The notes below the pieces were generated by a model, which saw only the letters and a list, made by a program, of their open reading frames with translations, ran no database searches and was not told the origin of the DNA. Positions 26,136 through 35,192 of a stretch of DNA of 37,639 nt are shown here, piece after piece (within the stretch, counting starts at the first letter, position 1; every line of letters begins with the position of its first letter). This DNA comes from UBA1275 sp038124025 (GTDB lineage: Bacteria > Bacteroidota > Rhodothermia > Balneolales > Balneolaceae), in NCBI GenBank assembly GCA_038124025.1, contig JAYPBC010000019.1, positions 1-37,639 on the forward strand. The letters run 5' to 3'. A program made the position numbers and the translations under genes.

Positions 26136-27239
26136 ATGAAGTCGCATTATCACACCGATAATGAATGGAAAATAGTGGCAGAGCAGGCTTTGAGCTTGCT
26201 AAAGCAACTTATTGCTATAAAATCCTATAGTGGTCAAGAAGAGGGAACCGCATCTCTTTTAGAAAATCATCTTCAGTCCAATGGATATAGAGTTGAGCGC
26301 ATACAGAATAATGTGTTGGCTCGTGGCAAAAAGTGGACAGAAGGAGCCCCGGTTCTTTTATTAAATTCTCATCATGACACCGTTCAAGTTACATCAAACT
26401 GGGATACCGATCCGTTTGAACCGGTTGAAATGTCCGGTAAATTACATGGATTGGGCAGTAACGATGCGGGGGCTCCTTTGGTTTGTTTATTGCATACTTT
26501 TTATTGGCTTAACAATTATGAGCAACCATATAATGTTCTTTTTTTGGCTTCTGCTGAAGAAGAAACTTCCGGAACAAACGGGGTTCCAATAGCTTTGGAG
26601 GCGATGGGAAAGGTGGACTTAGCGGTGGTTGGAGAACCTACTTCTATGGAAATGGCTGTAAGTGAACGAGGGTTAATTGTATTGGATGTGACGACATTGG
26701 GTGAATCTGGACATGCGGCACGTGGGGAAGGCGTTAACGCACTTTATAAAGCGGTAGATGCGATAAATTGGTTTCGAAATTTTGAATTTGACAAAGTTTC
26801 TGATCAGCTTGGAAAAGTGAGTATGAATGTTACCCAAATAAAGTCGGGAACACAGCATAATGTGATTCCTGATACGTGCCAATTTGTTGTAGATGTTCGG
26901 CCAAACGACTGTTATACCAATACAGAAATTGTGGAAATTATTCGCATGAATATCGATGGACGTGTTAATCCAAGATCGCTTCACTTAAATTCTTCTGGAA
27001 TATCCAATCAACATTCTGTGGTGCTAAAAGCCAAAGAGCTTGGAATCCCTATAGTTTCTTCAAAAACAATGTCGGATCAGGCCCATATGCCATTTCCTAG
27101 TATAAAAATAGGCCCTGGTAATACCCAACGTTCACATACTCCAAATGAATTCATTTATATTGATGAAATTCTTGACGGCGTTATGGGCTACGCACATTTA
27201 CTGAATGGCTTAGATATTCCTCATTGGAATCCTGCATAA
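26136..27239 (+). CDS. argE: M20-family N-acylcitrulline/N-acylornithine deacylase (ArgE-like)
   Basis: Removes the acyl group, in this pathway probably from N-acylcitrulline. A 367-residue M20 dinuclear zinc peptidase-like enzyme. Ligands visible: His79-x-Asp81 (SHHDTV), Asp110 (GSNDAG), Glu142-Glu143 (SAEEETSG), Glu167 (VGEPTS) and a His in QRSHTPNE. Closer to DapE/ArgE of Bacteroidota than to E. coli ArgE (383). The partner of ArgF' must remove the same acyl group (succinyl or acetyl). Position between argB and argH supports this. A start at ATG 26136 is preceded by an A-rich stretch without Shine-Dalgarno. Confidence 0.88.
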   Translation: MKSHYHTDNEWKIVAEQALSLLKQLIAIKSYSGQEEGTASLLENHLQSNGYRVERIQNNVLARGKKWTEGAPVLLLNSHHDTVQVTSNWDTDPFEPVEMSGKLHGLGSNDAGAPLVCLLHTFYWLNNYEQPYNVLFLASAEEETSGTNGVPIALEAMGKVDLAVVGEPTSMEMAVSERGLIVLDVTTLGESGHAARGEGVNALYKAVDAINWFRNFEFDKVSDQLGKVSMNVTQIKSGTQHNVIPDTCQFVVDVRPNDCYTNTEIVEIIRMNIDGRVNPRSLHLNSSGISNQHSVVLKAKELGIPIVSSKTMSDQAHMPFPSIKIGPGNTQRSHTPNEFIYIDEILDGVMGYAHLLNGLDIPHWNPA

Positions 27240-27296
27240 CATTAAGCAATGAATGGAGTCCATTACATCACCCAGAGAACATAATAAGAAACAAAT

Positions 27297-28616
27297 ATGG
27301 CTAAAAAATTATGGGACAAAGGTCTCCCATTAGATGAAAAAATAGAAGCCTTTACTATTGGTAGAGACAATGAATGGGACTTGCGTCTGGCCCCTTACGA
27401 TGTGCAAGGAAGTATAGCTCATGTAAAAATGCTGGCTAAAGTAGGGCTATTATCAGAGCAGGAATGCGATACCTTAGTATTTGAATTGACGCGGATTTTA
27501 GATGAAGACATAAAAACTGGTCAATTTCAGATTAGTAAGGGAGTGGAAGATATCCATTCGCAAATTGAATTGATGTTAACTGAAAAATTAGGAGACCTTG
27601 GGAAAAAAATACATGCGGGAAGGTCACGAAATGACCAGGTATTATTAGATTTAAAACTATATTTCCGGGACGAACTTTATAGTATTGCAAAGCAAGTAAG
27701 GGAGCTTTTTAAAGCACTATTAGCACAGAGTGAGACGCATAAAGAGGTACTTATGCCAGGCTATACTCACACGCAAGCGGCCATGCCATCTAGCTTTGGA
27801 TTGTGGTTTGCAGCCTATGCCGAAGCCCTGGTGGATGATATTCAGCAGCTTCATGCTAGCTACGAATTAGTCAATCAAAATCCATTGGGTTCTGCAGCTG
27901 GTTACGGGTCCTCATTTCCTTTAGACAGAGATTATACCACAGAGTTACTCGAGTTTAATGGAATGAATGTGAATGTCGTTTACGCACAAATGGGGCGTGG
28001 TAAGGTGGAACAGAGTATTAGCTTTTCCTTGGCAGCACTAGGTCAAACCATCAATAAATTATCGTCGGATATCTGCCTTTATAACAGTGGTAATTTTGCT
28101 TTCATCACCCTGCCGGATGAGTTGACTACCGGTAGCAGTATTATGCCACATAAAAAAAATCCGGATGTATTTGAACTAATGAGGGCTAAAAGTGCGGTAT
28201 TAAGGGCGTTACCCGCATCTATTGCACAGCTTAATGGAAATTTAACCTCAGGCTACCATCGAGATTTTCAATTATTGAAGGATCTTATTTTCCCAGCACT
28301 AGACGAAGTTAAGGCTATGTTGGATATGTGTATTTATGCAATGCCTAAGATCAAACCAGTGGCTAATTTATTAGATCATTCTCAGTATGACGTTTTATTT
28401 TCAGTTGAACGGGTTAATGAATTGGTTATGTCCGGTCTTAGTTTTAGAGATGCCTATATTCAAGTAGGTAAAGAACTGAGCAATGGTAGTTTTGCACCAC
28501 CAAAAAATTTAAACCATCGCCTAGTAGGCAGTTTGGGAAATTTGGGAAATGAACGAATTGCTAAGAAGATGAACGTATTGATGCAATCATTTGATGGAAA
28601 GGTTTCTTTGCGCTAG
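27297..28616 (+). CDS. argH: Argininosuccinate lyase
   Basis: Splits argininosuccinate into arginine and fumarate, completing the pathway. The fumarase/aspartase signature GSSIMPHKKNPD carries the catalytic Ser loop. HAGRSRNDQV, the YTHTQAA segment with the general acid/base His, and GSAAGYGSSFPLDR are present. 439 residues, slightly short of the usual 457. Last gene of the operon, 57 bp after argE. No good terminator is seen after it. Confidence 0.96.
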   Translation: MAKKLWDKGLPLDEKIEAFTIGRDNEWDLRLAPYDVQGSIAHVKMLAKVGLLSEQECDTLVFELTRILDEDIKTGQFQISKGVEDIHSQIELMLTEKLGDLGKKIHAGRSRNDQVLLDLKLYFRDELYSIAKQVRELFKALLAQSETHKEVLMPGYTHTQAAMPSSFGLWFAAYAEALVDDIQQLHASYELVNQNPLGSAAGYGSSFPLDRDYTTELLEFNGMNVNVVYAQMGRGKVEQSISFSLAALGQTINKLSSDICLYNSGNFAFITLPDELTTGSSIMPHKKNPDVFELMRAKSAVLRALPASIAQLNGNLTSGYHRDFQLLKDLIFPALDEVKAMLDMCIYAMPKIKPVANLLDHSQYDVLFSVERVNELVMSGLSFRDAYIQVGKELSNGSFAPPKNLNHRLVGSLGNLGNERIAKKMNVLMQSFDGKVSLR

Positions 28617-28841
28617 TATTGGTTGTTTTTATTTAGTTTAATATTCCATGACGAACTATGTTATATCTTGTGCTTTTTAATAGGCAAGTAACAAAAAGGG
28701 ATATCGATTACGACCTAATTTTAATTAACAAAAAAATTACATTAGGATTCAAAATAAGGGAATTAGATTAGTTGGAATATTAGGTCTAATTATTGGCTTA
28801 AATACAGAATTAGTATACGAGAGTACTCTGAACGCGAAACT

Positions 28842-29277
28842 AAGTGGGGAGTTATACAGCTACTACAACTTAACCCATCGTTATTACCCATTATGATCAC
28901 TGTTCATAAGGATGATGATCATATATTTTCGGCTTTGCGAAATGGTGCCACAGGCTATTTAAACAAAAATACCAAACCTGATGAACTTATAGTGTCCATC
29001 AAGATGGCCGTTGATGGAGGTTCTCCAATGTCTCCAAATATTGCTCGTAAAGTTATAGAAAATTTTCAGCAGGAATAGGTAACCGTTGGTTTAACCGAGC
29101 AAGAGCAAATCATATTGGAATTACTAGCAGAAGGGTTGTCGTACAAAATAATGGCAAAAAAATATTTCTATCAGTAGACGGGTACGTTACCATATCAGAA
29201 ATATCTATGCTAAGTTAGATGCCAAGAATCGGGCAGATGCTATATCGAAAGCCCACGCAAAAAAGCTTATTCGATGA
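28842..29277 (+). pseudogene. Decayed NarL/LuxR-type response regulator
   Basis: Reading-frame remnants of a two-domain response regulator. The receiver half survives from about GVIQLLQLNP (28848) through MITVHKDDDH, and ALRNGATGYLNKNTKPDE supplies the usual Ala-Gly-Ala and Lys region. The N-terminal third with the phosphoacceptor Asp is gone. A TAG at 29076-29078 replaces a sense codon, yet the frame continues with a LuxR-type helix-turn-helix (GLTEQEQIILELLAEGLSY). A frameshift near 29165-29175 follows, after which another frame gives VRYHIRNIYAKLDAKNRADA to TGA 29275-29277. At least three lesions make it a pseudogene. The stretch 28617-28841 before it shows no gene or RNA I can support; it may hold further remains. 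Confidence 0.8.
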
Positions 29278-29318
29278 AATAGATAAGTACTTTTACGCTT
29301 ATTACTCTACCAAAAATT

Positions 29319-30200
29319 TTAAAAGAATCGCTTCAAAAGTACTTCGGACTGTTTCACATAATTTCCTTCGAAAATAAGTGCGTGTACAAGCAAGGGATAA
29401 AGTTGACACAGCTTTTGCCTTTCTTCCCAACCGGGCTGTAACGGATACTCTGTTTGGTAGCCATCGTAAAAAGCGGGATTGAACCCGCCAAATAAGGTAG
29501 TCATCGAAAGGTCCATTTCACGATGTCCATAATATACTGCAGGGTCATAAAGGGCAACTTGTCCAGTAACAGTATACATATAATTACCAGACCAAAGATC
29601 ACCATGTAAAAGTGCGGGAGGCTCATCTGGGAATATGACGTACGTATAGTTAAACACCCGTTCAAAAATTTTTATATACTTACTACTAAGTAGATTTTTA
29701 TCAATCAATTTTTTGGCTAGTGGCTCTATGCGTTCTCTAAAAAAAAACTCAAGCCAATCGGAGTGATAACGATTCGATTGATCAATGGATCCAATAAAGT
29801 TATTATCAGAAAATCCATATAGTTCATTACTGTTTTTGTGAAGGTTGGCTAGGTCTACGCCAAATTGGAAATCATTTCCATGTTCCTGTTCTTCGATATA
29901 CTCCAGCAATAAATAGCTATTATTAAGCGCTATAACCTCAGGAATTTGTAAAGAAGTAGAAGTTGAAGCAGAAGCAGAACGCAGGGTATTAAGTCCCTTT
30001 GCTTCTTGAGCGAACATTGGTCTGGTTGTCTCTACATTCTTTTTATGGCATTTGAGAAAAAAAGCCTGTCCATCTTCCAATTCAACTTTATAGCTATTTG
30101 AAATATCTCCACCCTGCACCGGGATTGCGTTCACTATTGGTGCATATAAGATAGATTCTATATCGGAACGAATAGATAGAGGGATGAGGTGAGCAGTCAT
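29319..30200 (-). CDS. Fructosamine-kinase-family protein
   Basis: A 293-residue protein kinase-like fold enzyme of the fructosamine kinase / ketosamine-3-kinase family, which repairs glycated amines by phosphorylating the sugar. Seen: a nucleotide-binding N-lobe with YKVELEDGQAFFLK (Lys for ATP), the catalytic LLHGDLWSGNY (HGD with Asn) and the metal-binding DPAVYYGHREMDLSM. Full family length is about 290. The TetR gene ends 6 bp upstream, so the two form an operon and the TetR protein may control it. The physiological substrate is not known. Confidence 0.88.
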   Translation of the reverse strand: MTAHLIPLSIRSDIESILYAPIVNAIPVQGGDISNSYKVELEDGQAFFLKCHKKNVETTRPMFAQEAKGLNTLRSASASTSTSLQIPEVIALNNSYLLLEYIEEQEHGNDFQFGVDLANLHKNSNELYGFSDNNFIGSIDQSNRYHSDWLEFFFRERIEPLAKKLIDKNLLSSKYIKIFERVFNYTYVIFPDEPPALLHGDLWSGNYMYTVTGQVALYDPAVYYGHREMDLSMTTLFGGFNPAFYDGYQTEYPLQPGWEERQKLCQLYPLLVHALIFEGNYVKQSEVLLKRFF

Positions 30201-30206
30201 TACAGA

Positions 30207-30764
30207 TTAGTTGATTAATTCTTCTAGAATACTGTTTTTGACCCGAGTGAAATCATGGCTACCGGTAATACGTACAAGTTGAGTAGAGGCGAATATTGAG
30301 TTTAGAATCCTTAGGGCCGTAGTTCGGGCATTTTGATTTGTCTGGAATTGCCCTATTTTCATGCCTTCTTGAATCAACTCACTAAGCCATTTAATTACCA
30401 TTTCTGTAAACTCTTGAACTTCCGCTTGCACCTTCGGCTCTAGTGAGTGCCAATCTGTAGCAAAGGCACCTATTATATCTACTTTTTCAGTGAGATGAAT
30501 AGAGTGATAAAAATTTAAGAATGTCCTTAATCGATCTTTGGGCTGTTTGTTGGACATTTTATCGCTGAATCTGTTAAAGATATCCTTGTGCCACTGTGCA
30601 ATAGCCACAGCAAGATCTTGTTTTGAAGGAAAATGATAATGAACAGCTGCGTTTTTTATATGCAATGGCTTAGAGATATCGGCATAACTAAACGCATTAA
30701 AACCCTGTTTCCGTAATAAATCATCTCCTAATTGTATAATTTTTTCCCGGGTTGATATAGCCAT
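30207..30764 (-). CDS. TetR/AcrR-family transcriptional regulator
   Basis: A 185-residue repressor. The N-terminal TetR helix-turn-helix spans about residues 8-55 (GFNAFSYADISK as first helix region, then IKNAAVHYHFPSKQDL as the recognition part). The ligand-binding C-terminal half is helical, with no recognisable effector motif. It precedes the fructosamine-kinase gene by 6 bp. A palindrome at 30840-30857 may be its operator. Confidence 0.88.
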   Translation of the reverse strand: MAISTREKIIQLGDDLLRKQGFNAFSYADISKPLHIKNAAVHYHFPSKQDLAVAIAQWHKDIFNRFSDKMSNKQPKDRLRTFLNFYHSIHLTEKVDIIGAFATDWHSLEPKVQAEVQEFTEMVIKWLSELIQEGMKIGQFQTNQNARTTALRILNSIFASTQLVRITGSHDFTRVKNSILEELIN

Positions 30765-30789
30765 ATATAGTAGTAAGTAAGTTTCGATT

Positions 30790-30820
30790 CTAAAAAATAT
30801 AAAGGGCGCTTACTCAGCGC
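30790..30820 (-). terminator. Probable terminator of the low-molecular-weight phosphatase gene
   Basis: On the minus strand, GCGCT (30820-30816), a five-base loop and AGCGC (30810-30806) form a 5-bp GC stem followed by CCTTTATATTTTTT (down to about 30791). It lies 46-76 bp after the phosphatase stop and ahead of the TetR gene, so it separates the two units. The short stem keeps confidence moderate. Confidence 0.45.
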
Positions 30821-30839
30821 TGTTTATTGCTTGCATAGT

Positions 30840-30857
30840 ACTTATTTACTAATAAGT
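30840..30857. promoter_or_regulatory. Palindrome, possible TetR operator
   Basis: ACTTATT (30840-30846), TACT spacer, AATAAGT (30851-30857) is a perfect 7+7 inverted repeat in the 101-bp region upstream of the TetR gene. Outside it, TTGC (30831-30834) and GCAA (30860-30863) also pair. No T run follows on the minus strand. Size fits a TetR-type site. Confidence 0.35.
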
Positions 30858-30865
30858 TTGCAACA

Positions 30866-31381
30866 TTATTCGTTGAATATATGAGGACTGAGCTGATTAA
30901 GCAATTCTTCACTTGATCGTTCTAATATGGAAAACACATCTTCAAAACCATTTATCCCGCCGTAATACGGATCTGGAACATCCTCGTTATATCCTTGGGG
31001 ATCGAACATACGCATCATCTTTAGCTGAGCGGCCGTAGTACTTGATTTTAGTTTCATTATGTTGGCATAGTTGCTAGAATCCATGGCTAGAATGAGATCA
31101 AATTCAAGAAAATCATCCAAAATGAATTGACGTGCACGGCTAAGAAGGCTCACCCCATGTGATTTAGCGACACTACGAGAGGTAGAGTTGGCCTTTTCTC
31201 CGACATGATAGGCACCAGTACCCGCAGAGTCTATGTAAAAATACGATTCAAGACCACGTTCCTTTACTTTATGCTGAAAAATACCTTCCGCCGTTGGGCT
31301 ACGACAGATATTGCCTAGGCATACGAAACAAATGCTATAGGGTTCTTCTCTTGTGATCGTTCGGTTTGGGTGAAAATTCAT
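30866..31381 (-). CDS. Low-molecular-weight protein tyrosine phosphatase
   Basis: A 171-residue cytosolic phosphatase. The P-loop CLGNICRS(P) is near residue 21 with the nucleophilic Cys and the Arg, and the general acid Asp is in DPYYGG near the C-terminus. 171 residues is close to the usual 150-160 plus a short N-terminal tail. It stands alone, divergent from ileS across about 179 bp (31382-31560), in which no riboswitch or T-box was seen. Substrates could be tyrosine kinases of capsule or spore systems, or small phosphoesters; the context does not tell. Confidence 0.93.
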   Translation of the reverse strand: MNFHPNRTITREEPYSICFVCLGNICRSPTAEGIFQHKVKERGLESYFYIDSAGTGAYHVGEKANSTSRSVAKSHGVSLLSRARQFILDDFLEFDLILAMDSSNYANIMKLKSSTTAAQLKMMRMFDPQGYNEDVPDPYYGGINGFEDVFSILERSSEELLNQLSPHIFNE

Positions 31382-31560
31382 ACTAGGTGTTAAAACAATT
31401 CAATATTGTATGATTATCGCTCATTCTAAACTAAAGTTAGATGAGTTCAGATTACTATAAAACTGTTCTGTAATGTATGAAATGAGCAATAAAATCTCAG
31501 CATTTAGCATAGATTGCTTATATTGTTTCTTCTTTAGGAGTACGAAACCCAAGATTTTTT

Positions 31561-34500
31561 ATGTCACCATCGTTCAAAGAAATAAAAAGCCTACGTTACC
31601 CAAATACTGAATTAGACATTTTAAAGGAATGGAAGGAAAAGCAGGTATTTGAAAAGAGCATAAGTAGCCGTAATGAAGGTATACCGTTCAATTTTTATGA
31701 GGGGCCACCAACCGCCAACGGCAAGCCAGGCATCCACCATGTGATGGCCCGGACCGTCAAGGACTTATTCTGCCGGTATAAGACGTTAAAAGGGTACAAG
31801 GTTGAACGAAAGGCTGGCTGGGATACCCATGGACTCCCAGTAGAGATTGAAGTTGAGAAAGCACTAGGTCTTGCGGGGCGATCTCAGGTAGAAGACTATG
31901 GTATTGCTAAATATAATGCCGAGTGTAGATCTAGTGTGTTAAAGTACAAAGATCAATGGGATGAACTAACCGATCGAATGGGCTATTGGGTAGATCAAGA
32001 TAATCCATATATCACCTTTGAGAATGATTACATTGAATCGGTGTGGTGGGCTCTCAGTGAACTCTATAAAAAAGGACTACTATATAAGGGGTACAAAATA
32101 CAGTGGTATTCACCAGGTAATGGAACCGTACTTTCATCTCACGAGGTAAGTTTAGGATATAAAAATACTCAGGATCCAAGTATCTATGTCATGTTTCCAA
32201 AACCAGATGAAGAGGAAACGTATTATTTAGCATGGACGACCACCCCGTGGACAACCATTTCCAATATGGCTTTGACCATTAACCCTGAATTGGAGTACGT
32301 TAAATTAGCTCATCATCATAAAAATTACATCGTTGCAAAAGGATGCGTTCAGCGAGTATTTGGTGAGGAAGTGATCATATTAGAGGAGTTTAAAGGCTCG
32401 GAGCTCTTGGGTAACAGATATCTACCGATTTTTGACTATGCCCGACAGGAGTTTAATGAAGAGCAGGCTTGGAAAATCATTCCTGCAAGTTATGTTACGA
32501 TTGATGATGGTACGGGTATTGTACACACGGCCCCAGCGTATGGAGCAGATGATTATGATGCATGTGCAAAGGCTCAAATACCTATGTTTAACCCGATTGA
32601 TAGAGACGGATGTTTTACAGAACAGGTACCGGAATTCAATGGGCAGTGGTTCAAAGAGGCTGATAAAGGAATTGCTAAAGCAATAAAAGAGAAGGGGCTT
32701 ATGTTTCGGCATGAAACCTATGAGCATAACTACCCATTTGATTGGCGTAAGGGTACGCCCTTGATGAGTTATCCAGTGGAATCTTGGTTTATAAAAACTA
32801 CCGCTGTTAAAGACCGGATGGTTGAGCTAAACAAAACGATAAATTGGAAACCAAGCAGCACAGGAACAGGAAGGTTTGGTACTTGGTTAGAGAATAATGT
32901 GGATTGGGCCATATCAAGACAACGGTACTGGGGTACACCTCTACCTATTTGGCAAAGCGATAAAAACCCGGATGTGTTTGAATGTATAGGTAGCGTATCT
33001 GAGTTAAAAATGAAGGCAGGTATTCCACAGGATACCGAAATAGACCTACATCGCCCTCACATTGATGAATTAACTTGGCCAGCTCCGGGTGGTGGGACGA
33101 TGAGGCGAGTTCCCGATTTATTAGATGTATGGTTCGATTCTGGTTCTATGCCCTTTGCCCAGTGGCATTACCCCATGAAAACCCAAGAAGACTTTAAAGA
33201 CCGATTTCCAGCTGACTTTATAGCTGAGGGTGTGGATCAAACACGTGGTTGGTTTTATACCCTACATGCTTTAGGGACCATGCTATTTGATAAGGTCGCC
33301 TATAAAAATGTGGTATCCAATGGCCTTGTACTGGACAAGAACGGTGAGAAGATGAGCAAGTCCAAGGGAAACACGGTAGATCCATTCGAAATATTGAAAA
33401 CCTATGGAGCAGATACTACTCGTTGGTATATGATGAGTAATTCTTCCCCTTGGGATAACCTAAAATTTAGCGATGACGGATTAAAAGAAACTCAGCGAAA
33501 ATTCTTCAATACCTTGGTAAATACGTATTCCTTTTTTGCTATGTATGCGAATATTGATGGGTTCAATACCAATATTGCTCATATTCCAGTGCCCGATAGG
33601 CCAGAGATTGACCGATGGATTATCTCTCGGCTTAATACCACGATAAAACAGGTAGAAAAGTACTTTGACGAGTATGAACCGACAAGGGCGGCTCGGGAAA
33701 TGGAAATCTTTGTGGAAGAATTAAGCAACTGGTATGTTCGTAGAAACAGACGTCGATTTTGGAAATCGGGCGCTACTCTTGATAAAACCGCTGCCTATCA
33801 AACACTGCATGAATGCCTCTTGAGTATGAGTCAGTTAATGAGTCCAATAGCCCCGTTTGTGAGTGAATGGTTATATCAACAATTAATTATTGAAGCGCCA
33901 GATTACGAGGAGTCAGTTCACTTATCCTTTTTTCCAACAGTGGAAGAAACGGCCATTTTACCGGCTTTAGAGCACAAAATGGAACGGGCTAGATTAATAT
34001 CAGCTATCGTATTACGCATTCGAAATCAAATAGATTTAAATGTTCGTCAACCATTGGCAAGAATAATCCTACCCATTAAAGATGAAGTAGAACGAGATGC
34101 TATACTTTCTGTACAACACATTATCCTAGAGGAAGTGAATGTCAAAGAAATTCAATTTGTAGACGATGACTCTGGCATTGTTCATAAATCAGCCAAACCA
34201 AACTACCCACTATTAGGAAAAAAATTAGGGCCTAATATGAAAGCAGTTGCTAAAAAAGTACAGACTTTTAGTTCGCAACAAATCTCTGAATATGAGCGAT
34301 TAGGACAGGTAACAGTCCGGCTGGTTGATGATACCCAGATTGTTTTAGTCAAAAATGAAATTGATATCATTCGTACGGGATTAGAAGGATGGCAAGTGGA
34401 AACGGAAGCAGGCCTTAGTGTTGCGGTCGATACGGAATTAAGCGAAGAACTTCAAAAAGAAGGTTTAGCACGAGAATTTGTAAATAGAGTGCAAAATATG

Positions 34501-34713
34501 CGAAAAGAAGCTAACTTTGATGTGACTGACCGAATAGTAATCGGTGTGCAAGCGAATGAAAAATTAGCTGCCGCTGTACATTTTATGGCGGAATATATTC
34601 AACAAGAAACCCTATCAGAGAGCCTAGAGCAGGAAGAGTTGAAGGTTTCAGATTATGTTAAAAAATGGGAAATAGGCGATGAAGATTGCATCATCTCTAT
34701 TCGTAGAAACTAA
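31561..34713 (+). CDS. ileS: Isoleucyl-tRNA synthetase, type 2 (swapped HIGH motif)
   Basis: Charges tRNA-Ile. A 1050-residue class I synthetase, longer than the approximately 930 residues of type 1 enzymes and matching type 2 (eukaryote-like). The CP1 editing domain has WTTTPWTT (about 223-231) and DGTGIVHTAPAYGADD (about 316-331). The second signature is KMSKS (597-601). The first class I signature, normally HxGH, is Gly57-Ile58-His59-His60 (NGKPGIHHV). This exchange of the first and third residues is the GXHH form reported for type 2 enzymes with very high mupirocin resistance. A C-terminal tRNA-binding part of about 200 residues follows. First gene of ileS-dksA-like-lspA, with dksA-like 13 bp after it. 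No strong ribosome site. Confidence 0.97.
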   Translation: MSPSFKEIKSLRYPNTELDILKEWKEKQVFEKSISSRNEGIPFNFYEGPPTANGKPGIHHVMARTVKDLFCRYKTLKGYKVERKAGWDTHGLPVEIEVEKALGLAGRSQVEDYGIAKYNAECRSSVLKYKDQWDELTDRMGYWVDQDNPYITFENDYIESVWWALSELYKKGLLYKGYKIQWYSPGNGTVLSSHEVSLGYKNTQDPSIYVMFPKPDEEETYYLAWTTTPWTTISNMALTINPELEYVKLAHHHKNYIVAKGCVQRVFGEEVIILEEFKGSELLGNRYLPIFDYARQEFNEEQAWKIIPASYVTIDDGTGIVHTAPAYGADDYDACAKAQIPMFNPIDRDGCFTEQVPEFNGQWFKEADKGIAKAIKEKGLMFRHETYEHNYPFDWRKGTPLMSYPVESWFIKTTAVKDRMVELNKTINWKPSSTGTGRFGTWLENNVDWAISRQRYWGTPLPIWQSDKNPDVFECIGSVSELKMKAGIPQDTEIDLHRPHIDELTWPAPGGGTMRRVPDLLDVWFDSGSMPFAQWHYPMKTQEDFKDRFPADFIAEGVDQTRGWFYTLHALGTMLFDKVAYKNVVSNGLVLDKNGEKMSKSKGNTVDPFEILKTYGADTTRWYMMSNSSPWDNLKFSDDGLKETQRKFFNTLVNTYSFFAMYANIDGFNTNIAHIPVPDRPEIDRWIISRLNTTIKQVEKYFDEYEPTRAAREMEIFVEELSNWYVRRNRRRFWKSGATLDKTAAYQTLHECLLSMSQLMSPIAPFVSEWLYQQLIIEAPDYEESVHLSFFPTVEETAILPALEHKMERARLISAIVLRIRNQIDLNVRQPLARIILPIKDEVERDAILSVQHIILEEVNVKEIQFVDDDSGIVHKSAKPNYPLLGKKLGPNMKAVAKKVQTFSSQQISEYERLGQVTVRLVDDTQIVLVKNEIDIIRTGLEGWQVETEAGLSVAVDTELSEELQKEGLAREFVNRVQNMRKEANFDVTDRIVIGVQANEKLAAAVHFMAEYIQQETLSESLEQEELKVSDYVKKWEIGDEDCIISIRRN

Positions 34714-34726
34714 ATAACTGAATAAT

Positions 34727-35128
34727 ATGGCAAAAAAAGATACCAATAATGAAGAGCGTATCTCTCCGTATACGGATGATGAACTGGAATACTTTAGAGG
34801 AATAATATTAAAAAAACGTAAGGCATCAGAGGAAGAGTTCGAAGCTCTTCAGAAGACCCTTAGAGATACTATGGAAAATAGTTCAGATGAATCTGCGTAT
34901 TCCTTTCATATGGCAGATGCAGGTACTGACGCTCAGGAGAGAGAGAAGACTTATATGCTTTTTAATCGTACTCGTAAGTTCATTAAGTATCTCGATGACG
35001 CCATTAAACGCATAGACAACAAAACTTATGGGGTTTGTAAAGTTACAGGTAAAAAAATTGCAAAAGGCCGATTAGAAGCTGTACCTCATACTCAGTTGAG
35101 TATTGATGCCAAGTTGAAACGACGTTAA
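34727..35128 (+). CDS. TraR/DksA-family protein with a Cys-poor finger
   Basis: A 133-residue DksA-like protein that probably binds RNA polymerase through its secondary channel. A coiled coil (about 20-95) has the acidic tip ADAGTDAQEREK. The C-terminal finger YGVCKVTGKKIAKGRLEAVP, then LSID, keeps the framework of CxxC...CxxC but has only Cys104; the other three positions are Thr, Ser and Ala-like. Zinc binding is therefore unlikely. The same pattern is familiar from Bacteroidota. It lies between ileS and lspA, an order that recalls the ileS-lspA pairing of many bacteria. Confidence 0.88.
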   Translation: MAKKDTNNEERISPYTDDELEYFRGIILKKRKASEEEFEALQKTLRDTMENSSDESAYSFHMADAGTDAQEREKTYMLFNRTRKFIKYLDDAIKRIDNKTYGVCKVTGKKIAKGRLEAVPHTQLSIDAKLKRR

Positions 35129-35192
35129 AAAAAGCCAAAGCAGGTCAACTGAGCTCGTTTGAGCATAGCTATAAAACCCCCGGTTCCACGAA

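Noticed and set aside
31382..31560. T-box or other riboswitch before ileS
   Set aside because: No T-box sequence, specifier stem or terminator/antiterminator pair was found; only AT-rich sequence and an AGGAG too far (about 20 nt) from the ATG.
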